From Trichomonas vaginalis G3 (Eukaryota > Parabasalia > Trichomonadida > Trichomonadidae): DNA of 64,000 bases. Below, piece after piece: positions 30,776 to 40,599 of this stretch. Below the pieces are notes generated by a model. The model had not been told where the DNA came from. It did no database searches and saw only the letters and a list, made by a program, of their open reading frames with translations. The number at the start of each line of letters is the position of its first letter. Position 1 is the first letter of the stretch. A program made the position numbers and the translations under genes. The stretch is taken from assembly GCF_026262505.1 (NCBI RefSeq), contig NC_067208.1, forward strand, positions 5,155,962 through 5,219,961, given 5' to 3'.

Positions 30776-31029
30776 GGGTAGAAATGAGGGTAGAAAACAG
30801 GTTATATCTACCCTTCTACCCTAAAATATATTTTTATTGAATTCAGCAACAAAATTCTGAGTAAAATGGCATATGGAACACATACTTTTTTCAGTAAGGA
30901 CATATGGGGTAGAAATGAGGGTAGAAAACAGGTTATATCTACCCTTCTACCCTAAAATATATTTTGCTGAAAAATGACCAAATTTCATGAATTTCCTTAA
31001 GATAGAAAATAAAAGCTAGTTTTTTTAAA
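30776..31029. repeat. Two intergenic hairpin repeats, GGGTAGAA type
   Basis: Two near-identical copies (about 30,776-30,822 and 30,906-30,952) read GGGTAGAAAACAGGTTATAT, then CTACCCTTCTACCCTAAAATATATTTT. The orientation is opposite to the copy at 29,618. Between them is a short AT-rich stretch. Confidence 0.65.
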
Positions 31030-31063
31030 ATATTTTTTTTTATTTTGTATGTAAGAACAGGAA
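31030..31063 (+). promoter_or_regulatory. Start-site leader, GTAAGAACA type (copy 3)
   Basis: TATTTTTTTTTATTTTGTAT followed by GTAAGAACAGGAA and the ATG at 31064. Confidence 0.55.
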
Positions 31064-31673
31064 ATGTCAAACACTGAGTTTGAAACAGTTAGAAAGATAG
31101 ACAATGACACCAAAATGGTTAGAATTGGTGATTTAAACGTAAGATACTCAAAGAAATACAAAAAATTCTTTGTCAGACATTTTAACACCATCTGGAAAGA
31201 GAGCAAAGGACTGGGTTAGAAATGCTTCTAGTCAGAAAATTTTGACAAGAAATCCTGAGCTTTTGATATCGGTAAGATTTCATGGAACTACAGCATATCT
31301 TATAGACAAAAGTCTTATACCACTAGTTTTGTTCTGGATTGACCCAGTTGTTGGATATAATTTCATAACATATGGTTCATTCGATACTGAACGTTGCAGT
31401 GAAGGCTTACTTTATATCGTTCAGAAACCGAAGGACTTCAATACAAAGAGATATAAGATAGGAAGAACATTTAATATAACTAAAAGATATGACAGTACAG
31501 TCAATAGAGTTAAGGTTGTGTTTGTAAATGATATGAGAGCTGCTGAAACAGAACTGCTTGAAGTTTTTGAGAAAATGTATGGTGCTCCCACGAAAGGTAA
31601 AGAAACGTTTGAAGTAGATGAGATAGATAGTGCTATAAAATTATTTGACGAAGTTGCTGAAAAATACATGTAA
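31064..31673 (+). pseudogene. T5orf172/GIY-YIG-like protein (Polinton part)
   Basis: The C-terminal part carries a T5orf172-type domain of the GIY-YIG fold: GLLYIVQKPKDF, then YKIGRTFNITKRYDS, then an acidic helix with AAETELLEVFEKMYG. Such domains often travel with KilA-N or Bro proteins in large DNA viruses. Whether it cuts DNA is unknown. The gene appears broken near its front. Confidence 0.65.
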
Positions 31674-31783
31674 AGCGTTTATTTTTACGCTTGACTTCAG
31701 ATGGCTCAGGTAGTTCCTAACTAGCTCATTTATCTCTATAAGGTAGATTGCCTCATCTGCTGGGTCTATGTCGGTCATTGTTT

Positions 31784-32254
31784 CAAGACAAGTCTTTTAC
31801 TTTTTCAAGACAAGTCTTTTACTTTTTCAAGACAAGTCTTTTACTTTTTCAAGACAAGTCTTTTACTTTTTCAAGACAAGTCTTTTACTTTTTCAAGACA
31901 AGTCTTTTACTTTTTCAAGACAAGTCTTTTACTTTTTCAAGACAAGTCTTTTACTTTTTCAAGACAAGTCTTTTACTTTTTCAAGACAAGTCTTTTACTT
32001 TTTCAAGACAAGTCTTTTACTTTTTCAAGACAAGTCTTTTACTTTTTCAAGACAAGTCTTTTACTTTTTCAAGACAAGTCTTTTACTTTTTCAAGACAAG
32101 TCTTTTACTTTTTCAAGACAAGTCTTTTACTTTTTCAAGACAAGTCTTTTACTTTTTCAAGACAAGTCTTTTACTTTTTCAAGACAAGTCTTTTACTTTT
32201 TCAAGACAAGTCTTTTACTTTTTCAAGACAAGTCTTTTACTTTTTCAAGACAAT
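31784..32254 (+). repeat. 22-bp minisatellite, 21 full copies
   Basis: The unit CAAGACAAGTCTTTTACTTT(TT) is repeated 21 times almost without change, plus a partial copy. The unit contains the inverted repeat AAGAC-AA-GTCTT. Because 22 is not a multiple of three, the array gives open frames with a 22-residue period in more than one frame; these are not genes. Near-perfect identity points to recent expansion. Confidence 0.9.
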
Positions 32255-32287
32255 GTCCGACGTCAGTCAGTAAATTTTATCGTCCAA

Positions 32288-32407
32288 CCTTACAAATGTA
32301 AACTTATATAGTTCTATTTTCTTCACTAGGGTCTAACACCAAAGTAGCCTTACAAATGTAAACTTATATCGTTCTATTTTCTTCACTAGGGTCTAACACC
32401 AAAGTAA
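32288..32407 (+). repeat. 60-bp tandem duplication
   Basis: Two adjacent 60-bp copies beginning CTTACAAATGTAAACTTATA differ at about two positions. They lie between the minisatellite and the tRNA-like sequence. Confidence 0.85.
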
Positions 32408-32448
32408 CCTATGTACATGAAATTTCACTGCATAAAAGGAAAAAACCT

Positions 32449-32522
32449 GCGCGAATCGGGATTTGAACCGAGGTCTTCGACGCCTGTAGCGAGGTAGCCC
32501 ATACCACTGAGCTATGAGCCGC
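32449..32522 (-). tRNA. tRNA-like sequence with Pol III A and B boxes
   Basis: Read on the minus strand, it begins GCGGCTCATAGCTCAGTGG. It has a perfect A box (TAGCTCAGTGG), a D stem (GCTC/GGGC) and a perfect B box (GGTTCAAATCC), and six Ts follow at 32440-32445 as a Pol III terminator. The acceptor and T stems pair poorly and the anticodon arm is unclear, so I cannot assign an amino acid. It is best described as a tRNA pseudogene or tRNA-derived small RNA gene carried in block A. No CCA is encoded. Confidence 0.5.
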
Positions 32523-32599
32523 TTGCATATTTTTAAGTAAATATATAGTATATTTGTCATATAGTGAAGGATGACCAAACTTAAAAAAAAATAAAGTTA

Positions 32600-32643
32600 G
32601 TTTTATTTTTATTTATTTTTTTATTTTGTATGTAAAGACAGTA
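32600..32643 (+). promoter_or_regulatory. Start-site leader, GTAA(A)GACA type (copy 4)
   Basis: TATTTTTTTATTTTGTATGTAAAGACAGTA followed by ATG at 32644. A slightly varied form of the other three leaders. Confidence 0.5.
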
Positions 32644-33447
32644 ATGTCAACAACAGAGAACACAACAACAGTTATAGTCCATGAAGCTATAAATGAAGAA
32701 TATGAGTACATACAGTTTAACAAACAACTCCGTCTCATTCGTTCGGTCAAAGACGATATGTACCAAATGCAAAGTATTTTGAATGCTCTTCGTTCTACAA
32801 AGCAAGCATACCATTGGTTTGAAAACCAACAGACAAAAGAACTTTTAGAAGAATTTCCTCATATGTTTGCGACCCTCGGAAAACCGAGGGTCGAGATTCC
32901 GTACGAAAATCGTCAAAATTTGCCAAATGGTTTGAGAGGTTGGTATGTACATAGACTTCTTGTAAATGCTGTTGCAATGTGGGCTTCACCTCGCTATGCT
33001 TGTTATATTTTCATGATGTTAGATGAAATTCATAGACAAGAACGTGAAGAGATGGAAAACAAGCTTGAAGCAAAAGACAAAAACATACAGAAAAGAATAC
33101 CACGTTCGGTACCAAAGGAAAGGAAAAGAACTATAAGTATATGATTTACACTGAAGAGATGGAAAATGAAGAAGACAGAGATATGGTTATGTTGCATTTA
33201 GTCAGAAGACAACAAAAGCTTTTACGACCTTGCTAAGATTTACAAATCTGACAGAAATTGGTTCTATCGCGAAAACTTACCGATTTCAATGACCCCAAAT
33301 GAAGATGTGAAACAAATAGTTCAAGATACGTTACCTCAAACACACTATGATATGAAAGGTTGTACAATTCTTACCTTCAAAGAAGATTTACCGCTACTGA
33401 AAGAAAAAATAACAGAGTATTTTGACAACTTCAAACAAGTAGAGTAG
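32644..33447 (+). pseudogene. Second KilA-N/Bro-type protein (Polinton part)
   Basis: The front frame (to 33144) shows a helical lead-in, then LRGWYVHRLLVNAVAMWASPRY, the C-terminal signature of KilA-N domains, then a charged helix. The later part ends in NFKQVE. A GC hairpin (32870-32893) lies inside the frame at residues FATLGKPRVEIPY. An eroded minus-strand homologue with its own hairpin lies in block B near 44,860. The gene is broken once or twice. Confidence 0.65.
32870..32893. repeat. GC hairpin inside the second KilA-N gene
   Basis: A perfect 10-bp stem CGACCCTCGG/CCGAGGGTCG with an AAAA loop. Confidence 0.8.
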
Positions 33448-33527
33448 ATGAACCATTTATTTTTACGCTTGACTTCAGATGGCTCAGGTAGCTCTATAAG
33501 GTAAATTGTCTTGTCAAATCCTTCTGG

Positions 33528-33870
33528 CATTCCAAGTTCTTCCTTCTGGCATTCCGAGTCCTTCCTTCCGACATTCCGAGTCCTTCCTTCTGGCATTCCG
33601 AGTCCTTCCTTCCGACATTCCAAGTTCTTCCCGACAACTGGAAAAAAATTTCCCGACAACTGGAAAAAAATTTCCTGACAACTGGAAAAAAATTTCCTGT
33701 TGTTCGTCCGTAAACCATTCAAATTTTCGAAAATTGAGAACTTTTTGGTCGAACTTCAGAAAAAGTTTTTCCTTCCGACAGAAAAAATTTTTCCTTCAGA
33801 CAGGAAAAGTCCTTCCTTCCGACAGGAAAAGTCCTTCCATCCGACAGGAAAAGTCCTTCCTTCCGACAGG
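33528..33870 (+). repeat. Three linked 22-bp-period minisatellites
   Basis: Units CATTCCGAGTCCTTCCTTCTGG (from 33,528), GACAACTGGAAAAAAATTTCCC (33,633-33,698) and GACAGGAAAAGTCCTTCCTTCC (33,777-33,870) each step by exactly 22 bp. A 19-bp motif CACAAACGAATGTCCGACG follows at 33,872 and also occurs at 28,873. Confidence 0.85.
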
Positions 33871-33974
33871 ACACAAACGAATGTCCGACGTACCACCAAC
33901 CGAGTCCATTCCAAAGCCAGAAGAACCGACAGCCCCAGCACCACAACAGACTAAGACTCAAACACTTTTATTTT

Positions 33975-34785
33975 TCAAGCTTGACTTTTTACAATTTGAA
34001 CTTTGTTCGCGTAGATGTGAATTCTGAAAGAAGTATGAGGGTCTTGTATGACTTTGTACTTCTCCCATAGTTCATGTCTGTCAAACTTACCTGCCATGGA
34101 CTCTTTCATAAGTTCCATGAAATCGTCTTCGGACAATCCAGGGAAAAGTAATGATATCAGTAAGTATTCTTTTAACATCCTTACTTAAACTCTTTGCTGT
34201 CTGTACACAAATGACAACTGAGATGTTAAAGTGTCTGAGCTTCTTAAGAATTCGACACATGTCTTGTTCTCTGTTCTTTTAACAAAGGATGAGAAGCAAA
34301 GTCGTCTAAGATAAGAAGACACCTATGAGGGTAAGTCTTCCAATCGTAAGATTGCAATTTCTTCGAAATGTATTCTATCTCTTTCTGTTGTTTTCTGAAG
34401 TGTTTCTTCTCTAATATTCTCTGCATTTCCTCATTTGGGTCTTTAAACTTCGAATTGACATACTCATTTATAGCATTGTACTTCAAACTCTTCTTTGGTA
34501 CTTCTTTATCCAATCTAACAACTCAGAGTCTTTTATACATACTAACTTAGACTTCTTTATAATATCTTTGAACGAATTGACGGTTTGGTCAAATTGACCA
34601 GAAGTACTACAAATGACTACTAACTCATAGAATGGGTTCTTCTCATCTAGTTCTTGTTGTTGTGCAGCCATTTTAAGATAAGTGAAAGTCTTACCCGACC
34701 CAGGTGGTGCGATTAGACCTGTTATACCATTCTGAGCAAATAAGAACTTGTCATGTATGGGTTTTTATCTGAGCATTTTCTAACT
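33975..34785 (-). pseudogene. FtsK/HerA-type DNA-packaging ATPase (Polinton part)
   Basis: A Walker A region (APPGSGKTFTYLKM) lies at about 34,690-34,730. Walker B-type CLLILDDFAS is in the frame 34244-34513. A C-terminal portion (RIHIYANKVQIVKSQA) lies further down. These are marks of the A32-like ATPases that package DNA into capsids in Polintons and related viruses. The fossil has a few breaks. A distinct relative lies in block C (52,733-53,598). Confidence 0.75.
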
Positions 34786-34889
34786 TCCTCTTGTTCTTGT
34801 TTTAAAACATTCTCAAATTTCTTGTCAATGTCAGCAAACTTTTTTTCTAACATATTTTTAGAAAAATTAAAATTTTTATCTTTTGAAAA

Positions 34890-35312
34890 TGTCTAGCGAT
34901 TTTCGCTATCTATATTCGAGACAAGCTTTTCGACAGCAAAACATCTGTCGACCATAAATCTTACATAGTGTAAACAAGAAAGGTGAATTTGTTCTAAAGT
35001 TCTGTTTCTGGGAATATGACAAGAACCATAAAACATTAAGCAGAGAAGTCTTTAAGTTTGTCAATGACAGACTTGTTTGACAGAGATGACGCCGATTGGA
35101 AAGATGAAGTCCAACAAAAGTTCTTAGAATGCAAAGAAGACACATGCGCTGTTCTTGAAGATGAAATAGAAAACAGAATAGAAGAGCTATTAAAGGACAA
35201 AGACCTTTTACAAAAATATGGTTCTGAGAAGTTTGACATAACTCCACCAGAGAAGAAGAAGAAGAGAGAAAAGAAAGAAAGAAGTAGAAGAAGAGAAAAA
35301 AGAACCTGACCA
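34890..35312 (+). pseudogene. Small charged Polinton protein
   Basis: Starts near MSSDFRYLYSRQAFRQQN at 34,890. It is acidic in the middle (EDEIENRIEELLKDKDLLQK) and ends in a Lys/Arg/Glu-rich tail. No family is recognised. It lies between the packaging ATPase and the next minus-strand gene. Broken. Confidence 0.35.
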
Positions 35313-35369
35313 GTTCCAGAGAAAAAGAAATTTGACATGTAAAAATAAAATTTTATTTTTAGAACATTT

Positions 35370-35774
35370 CTGGGTCAATGTCAATGTTCTCTTCTCTTTA
35401 GGAGCAAACACTGGCTTAGACTCTAAAATCTTTTTACCCAATTTACCTTGAACTTCAACTATCTTAGACTCATAATATTCATAGTCGTCTGCTTTCTTTG
35501 GTTCATAAGGTATAAAGTTTGTATGCTTTGCCTTCTTTAAGGTTTGAAACCTTCTGTCAAAATTTTCCTTGACTGTTAACAAACCTTCTATGTCTAAGTC
35601 TTCAAATTTCGCACCATTTTTAGTCACAATAGCAAACTTAACTGGTTCGATGTTCCAAACTTTGTCAAATGTAGACTTTTCAAAATGGTAGAAGTAAACA
35701 TTCAAATAAGCGAATGGGTCTAGTTCTTCTTTAAGTCCTGACATATATTTGTTGACTGAAATATATTTCGTCAT
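35370..35774 (-). pseudogene. Unknown Polinton protein
   Basis: The frame from the ATG at 35,774 (MTKYISVNKYMSGLKEELDP) encodes a charged, mostly helical protein of about 130 residues ending near KPVFAPKEKR. No family is recognised. It starts just upstream of the helicase gene end and shares its strand. Confidence 0.4.
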
Positions 35775-35809
35775 CTTTTCTATCGGATAAAAAAATATTT
35801 TTTTTAAAT

Positions 35810-37041
35810 TTACTCAGAAAAATTTTTCTTTGTATATACGCCGTTCTGAACATCTAAAAGACTTTTGACATTTGCCAAGAATGTTCGTTTAGATGCTGTC
35901 ATATAACCATACTCTTGACAATATTGTTTATACGAGTCGTACAAAGACCTTTCATCTAAACACTCAAAGTTAGTCTCATCTATAAACAGTTCATATACAC
36001 TCTTGTTTGCTTCTAACAATGTTTGTCTTTCTTCGGTATGTGGAATTTGTCTTGGATTGAACTTAGAAATATCTAATGTCATAAAATATGAGAACAAGTG
36101 GTTGTAAAAGTTAGGTGTCAAAGTTTCTGCTAAGTCGTCAAAATATTCTGTATCTTGCATATGAGAATCTGACGTTCTGACAACTACATATCTTCTGTCA
36201 GAACTTTCTAACTTCATCGGAACAGCGTTGTTTGAAACCATGACGAAGTTTGCAACATTTTCACAAACTCTTTGGTCTTTATATTTTCTTTCAACAACTC
36301 CAACTTTGTCTGTTATAAGACTCTTCAAAGCATCTGAGTTCAAAACTTTTGTTGTATCTATACTTTGAAGTTCGTTACATACTATAAGTTTCATATTCTC
36401 TATTGAAGAGTTAAATTTACCGCAGATGTTTTCTAAGTTTGTCATATTAGGGTTCGAATAGCCCTCTAACAGTTTTGCACAAAATATCTGTAAAGAAAGT
36501 GTTCTTACCAGTTCCTTGTTTTCCAATTATATGAGAGCAGTTTCATTTTTAGCACTTGGATGTTGTAAGATGTTTTGCAAACCAACATAAGATATACTCA
36601 TAGACTCTTTCGTTTCCATTGCATATAATTTCTTTGACATGGTCTAACCAAGCTTCTATAACATTTTCTTTCCATTCTACTTGTTCGTATTTATATCCAG
36701 TGAAGATAGAATAGAAGTTTGGAGATGGTGTATAGAACTTTATACCTCGAACTGAAAAATCTTCTAACTTTGACAATAAGATATCCCAAGCATCTAACAT
36801 CTTCATGCCAACTTGTACGACTTTTATTTTCTTAAGTTTTGTCTACATTCTTGTTCTGAAACTATTGTCGCTCTTGGTTTGTTAAAGACAACATCCCATT
36901 CTTTCATGACATAACATTCTGGGCAGAGTCAACATAAATGACTAAACGTTTCAAATTCTCGACTGCTTTGTTATAGTCTCTAAATGGACACATATTTCTG
37001 AAGGCTTGGAAGTCATAAAAATCTGAAACGTCTATTCTGTA
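35810..37041 (-). pseudogene. SF3 (D5-like) helicase (Polinton part)
   Basis: Frames show an N-proximal region (MYRIDVSDFYDFQAFRNM), a middle region, and a P-loop near 36,510 (GKQGTGKN). SF3-type segments follow: NMKLIVCNELQS, NFVMVSNNAVPMK and SSDRRYVVVRTSD. The C-terminal part includes a winged-helix-like tail. These are typical of viral D5/SF3 replication helicases. The fossil has a few breaks. Having both this helicase and a protein-primed polymerase is worth noting, because many Polintons lack a clear SF3 helicase. Confidence 0.7.
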
Positions 37042-37071
37042 CATTTTTATAAAAATAAAAAAAATATTTTT

Positions 37072-37875
37072 TTATTCTTGACTTTGTTGTTGCATTTGTT
37101 CCATTTGTTCCATTTGTTGTTCTTGAGCTATTTGTTGTTGAAGTTGTTCTTGTAGTACAATACTTTCACCAGTTGCATCTTCCAATTCGAAACTTTCTGC
37201 CGTCATTGACAAATACATAGGACATAAAAGTTTTACAGGAACAAAGTTTGCGTCAACTAAGGTTAAGTTTATGTTTGCTAAAGTGTTTGAGTTTACTAAA
37301 GCTGAAAACTCTGCATTCGAATGAACAATAGGCAAACCAGCAGAGAAAGTGTTGTTTATACGCATGAGTATCTTTTGGTCATAGTAGTTTCTGTCGACAT
37401 TCGAATAGCACTTTGAACCTAAGTTTGAAACAATATATAAAATAGGTGTGCTTAAAGTCAATGGAACAGATAGACCTTGTATGACACCTTTTCCTGTTAT
37501 AGGAAACTGTTGGTAGTAAAAACCAGATATAAGTTTTGTATTATAGCTCATATCGTTTATAGTAAACTCAGTCGGACATCCAAACATAATGAAACCTGCT
37601 CTAGTTGCAGCACATGTTACATCCGTCCTTAAAGTATTAAATAAGTCAACAAAACCTGTTGGTGGTATATCTGAGTAAGTATCTTCAAAGAAGTATTTTT
37701 TACCATTCACACAACAAAGTCTTCTGGTGTCAAAAGAGCAAAACAGGCTTTAGTCGTCATTGTGTTTAAGTTAGTTTACAATACGTCCTTGAGGACTTTG
37801 TAAGTTTGTTGTTATAGAATTATATGACTCAGGGTTTTTAGTCGTAATAGTATAAACCACTATGTCTTCTGCCAT
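37072..37875 (-). pseudogene. Penton/minor-capsid-like protein (Polinton part)
   Basis: The main frame (37072-37710) is beta-rich and has the late segment NINLTLVDANFVPVKLLCP. That parallels MQFRLVDFQGEPVELKAPV in the block C protein at 50,677. Polinton minor capsid (single jelly-roll) proteins end this way. The tail is Gln/Met-rich (QEQQMEQMEQMQQQSQE). The front lies up to an ATG near 37,875 (MAEDIVVYTIT). It is an approximate family call; the fossil has a break. Confidence 0.5.
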
Positions 37876-37879
37876 TTAC

Positions 37880-38459
37880 TTTAGCAAACAAACTTTAATG
37901 AAATGTTGTGGTCGTCAAATATTTTTATGACGTCTGGGAAACTATATTTTAAGTTCAACGTTTCACCTCCTTTCATAACGTATATCTTGTCAATGACATT
38001 ATATGAACACCACAGCAACAATGTCGGGTTCTATTTCTTTGATGTTTATATCGTCTGCCTCTGTCAAAAGTTTCAATAGTTCTTTCAAAACTTCATGAGG
38101 TGCGATGACATATGAGTTCACTTTTACAGGGTTTGCTCAACCAAGTTTAACATTATACCAAAGCCTGACAAATCTTCTCCTGAGTTTTAAGTTTGTCTTT
38201 AAGTTGTTGGTAGTCGTTTCGAATATCTGCAACAGAACTTAAGTCTCTGCTAACTTCAGGATATGTTGGTTGTTCTTTTACAGGAACTATTGTTATACCA
38301 TCTTCGTCTTCGTATGGTTTCCCCACTTCAACATCTCTTTCTTTGACATTGACAACAACACTTTGACTGTTTGTTTGAGTTGGTGAATTTAACTTCACAT
38401 CTGCCACCGCCATTAAACCTTTTGAAACACTTACGCTTCTATTTTTCGGAAATGACATT
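37880..38459 (-). pseudogene. Unknown acidic Polinton protein
   Basis: Begins MSFPKNRSVSVSKGLMAVAD at 38,459, directly after AAGTAA, in a divergent pair with the next plus-strand ORF. It is acidic with a coiled segment near RNDYQQLKDKLK. No family is recognised. Broken. Confidence 0.4.
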
Positions 38460-38476
38460 TTACTTAGAATAAAAAG

Positions 38477-38916
38477 ATGGACGTATTTGAGTATCTCTTC
38501 GATTGAAGCAAAACAAAGTTTACACACAAACAATACAAGTTCATTGACAGAGTAGTTCTTTATACAAACAATGGAAATGTTATAGAATAGCAGTCTTTGC
38601 TGAACCAAAATATTTTCATAAAGCAAAGAAAGTTGGTATAACTGAAATGGTGAAAGTTCTTGAAGCAGACAAAAATATAACAACAAAACTGACCGATATT
38701 TCTAAAGGTAAGTTTATAATAAATATTATATCAAAACTGGCGTACTGTCAATATTTGCCGGAGAGAAGTCAGTTCAAAGAACAACTTACTGACCTGCTGC
38801 CAAAAATCTGCTCGATGGAAGCTGTCGTTATAACCAATCTGAGGAGCCCCAGCAGGTTTCATCGAACGAATCTTCAAAAGAGCATCTTCCGTGAAAAAGT
38901 GCTATTGGTTTTGTAA
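38477..38916 (+). pseudogene. Small Polinton ORF remnant
   Basis: Starts MDVFEYLF at 38,477 after AGAATAAAAAG. A later frame includes VKVLEADKNITTKLTDISKG. It is short and eroded, and its right part overlaps the 3' part of the capsid gene on the other strand, so its extent is unsure. Confidence 0.3.
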
Positions 38917-40430
38917 ACTTCTTTGCTTTCAGTTCATCTGGACCGTCTCTGTCACCAGTATATTGTATTTGAACTGTACCAACAGTTGAAATACCACCCA
39001 TAAAGTCTTCTGAGTCAGCAAATGGAATGCAAGCAAAAGTTTGAACGGTCTCCATTTGTATATTGAGTTTTTTGACCTCCTGTATGAGTCCATACTTTCA
39101 CATATGGCATAATAGAACTTTGCATTTCAGGGTTAATGGTTGTTGTGAAGTTGTTGTTAAAGTTCATAGCATCTAATGTCAAGTTGTATGACCTCATATC
39201 CTCAACTGTAGAATATTCTTCTCTTGGATAATATTTGCCATCTATGTTTATATGGTATTTAATACCAGGGTGTAGAAGCAAGAATAGTCATTTATAGTTC
39301 GTCTGAACAGTACAAACATAGTATCTGCATGTTTCATTGCAGTTGTTAAGGCAATATCTGTTCTTGCACCTGGGTCAGCACTTTGGTTTCCAAACTTCAC
39401 CTGCAAAGTCTTTGACAGATATTTGGTGTATAGGGAACATAAGTGGAACTGCAATATATTTGGCAGCTAAAGCATTTGAAATATCTGGGTCCAACATATA
39501 GACTGCAAGTCTGCTTTCTATTCTCTTGCATTCAAATTTTTCGCATGTGAACTTAACTGGGTCCCAAGCATCTCCAGCAGCATTGAAATAATAGTTTACT
39601 TCAGTGTTGAGGTTTGAGAAACCAAAGTCTAAGTCAACTTTGTTTTTGCAAAAGTCGGCGAATGACATTTTATTTGTTCCCACTACTTCTGTAAGAGTGA
39701 ATGGGTCTTGTGTTGGTGCAATGACTAAGTTATTTTTGCTTGGAGTAAGTTCGATAGAAATTTTTCCTGCCCAGTTTGGCAAGTATCTTAAAACCTGAAG
39801 ATGAGGAAAGATGACAAAGGAACTCTAAGTTTCAAATTTTACTTTGGTTACTGCTGCTGCAGTTTGTCCAGAAAGGTTAACATAAACTCCTGGAACGTTA
39901 GGGTCAAGTCTTCTTATTTTCTCAATAGTTGCATACTGTCTGTTTGTTCTCTAGCTTGTGGTTGTACTGAGTTTTCAAAGCGAACCATTCATAGTTTGCC
40001 CATGTTACTGTTTGAACTAAGTCAGAGTTAGAATATATCTTATCCCATGAAAACTTCTGGAGCATATTGGTATCCGACATAGAAAATTCCATTGCAACCT
40101 TTCTTGTCAGACAACTTGGCAGAAGGTTTTATTTCAATGTCTTGTTCCACGTATAAGAAAGAGTTGTCAAATAGAAATTATATGAAACCTGTCGCAAGCA
40201 ATATCTACTGTTGTTGAAGAACCTTCTCCAAACTCACCTACGTTTCCATAAGAAACAGCAGTTGTATATTCGTAAGTTCCAGGAACTATTTCTGACCTTC
40301 TAATGGCATGTCGCATCGTTATACCATTCGGAAACATTTCCATTCATAGCATCCAAAACTGTTGGCGTTATATTCTGAGCGGCCGTACATTTCATATGAG
40401 TAAAAATATAGAATAGTTGGATTTATATGT
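38828..40430 (-). pseudogene. Double-jelly-roll major-capsid-like protein (Polinton part)
   Basis: Frames read in order resemble a Polinton major capsid protein. They are beta-rich throughout, with NYYFNAAGDAWDPVKF, then YNLTLDAMNFNNNF, then a C-terminal stretch IQYTGDRDGPDELKAKK. I infer the family from the size, the beta-rich pattern and the position next to the penton-like gene and packaging ATPase. The fossil has several breaks. Confidence 0.5.
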
Positions 40431-40599
40431 CATAATAGAACCCACGTGGACCAAGCTTTACTTTCTTCCTGACTGAGTTTTTAACTCTTCTTTTTCCTTC
40501 ATTGCCCTCTGCTTGAAGTTTTGCATCTTTGCATTATGTTCATCTAGTATGTTGCAAATTTCCATGTCCTTTTTGCCTTTTGGCTCTGGTCGCCCATCT

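Noticed and set aside
31784-32254. CRISPR-like array
   Set aside because: There are no unique spacers between units, and the setting is eukaryotic.
31748-32311. Two overlapping ORFs coding for perfect 22-residue repeats
   Set aside because: The 22-bp unit is not a multiple of three, so a stop-free array opens several frames at once. This is a minisatellite, not a repeat protein.
32449-32522. A normal, functional tRNA
   Set aside because: The acceptor, T and anticodon stems do not pair well enough to assign an amino acid, although the promoter boxes are perfect.
40400-40450. CCACGTGG palindrome as a GC hairpin
   Set aside because: It is a plain 8-bp palindrome without a loop and does not fit the hairpin family.
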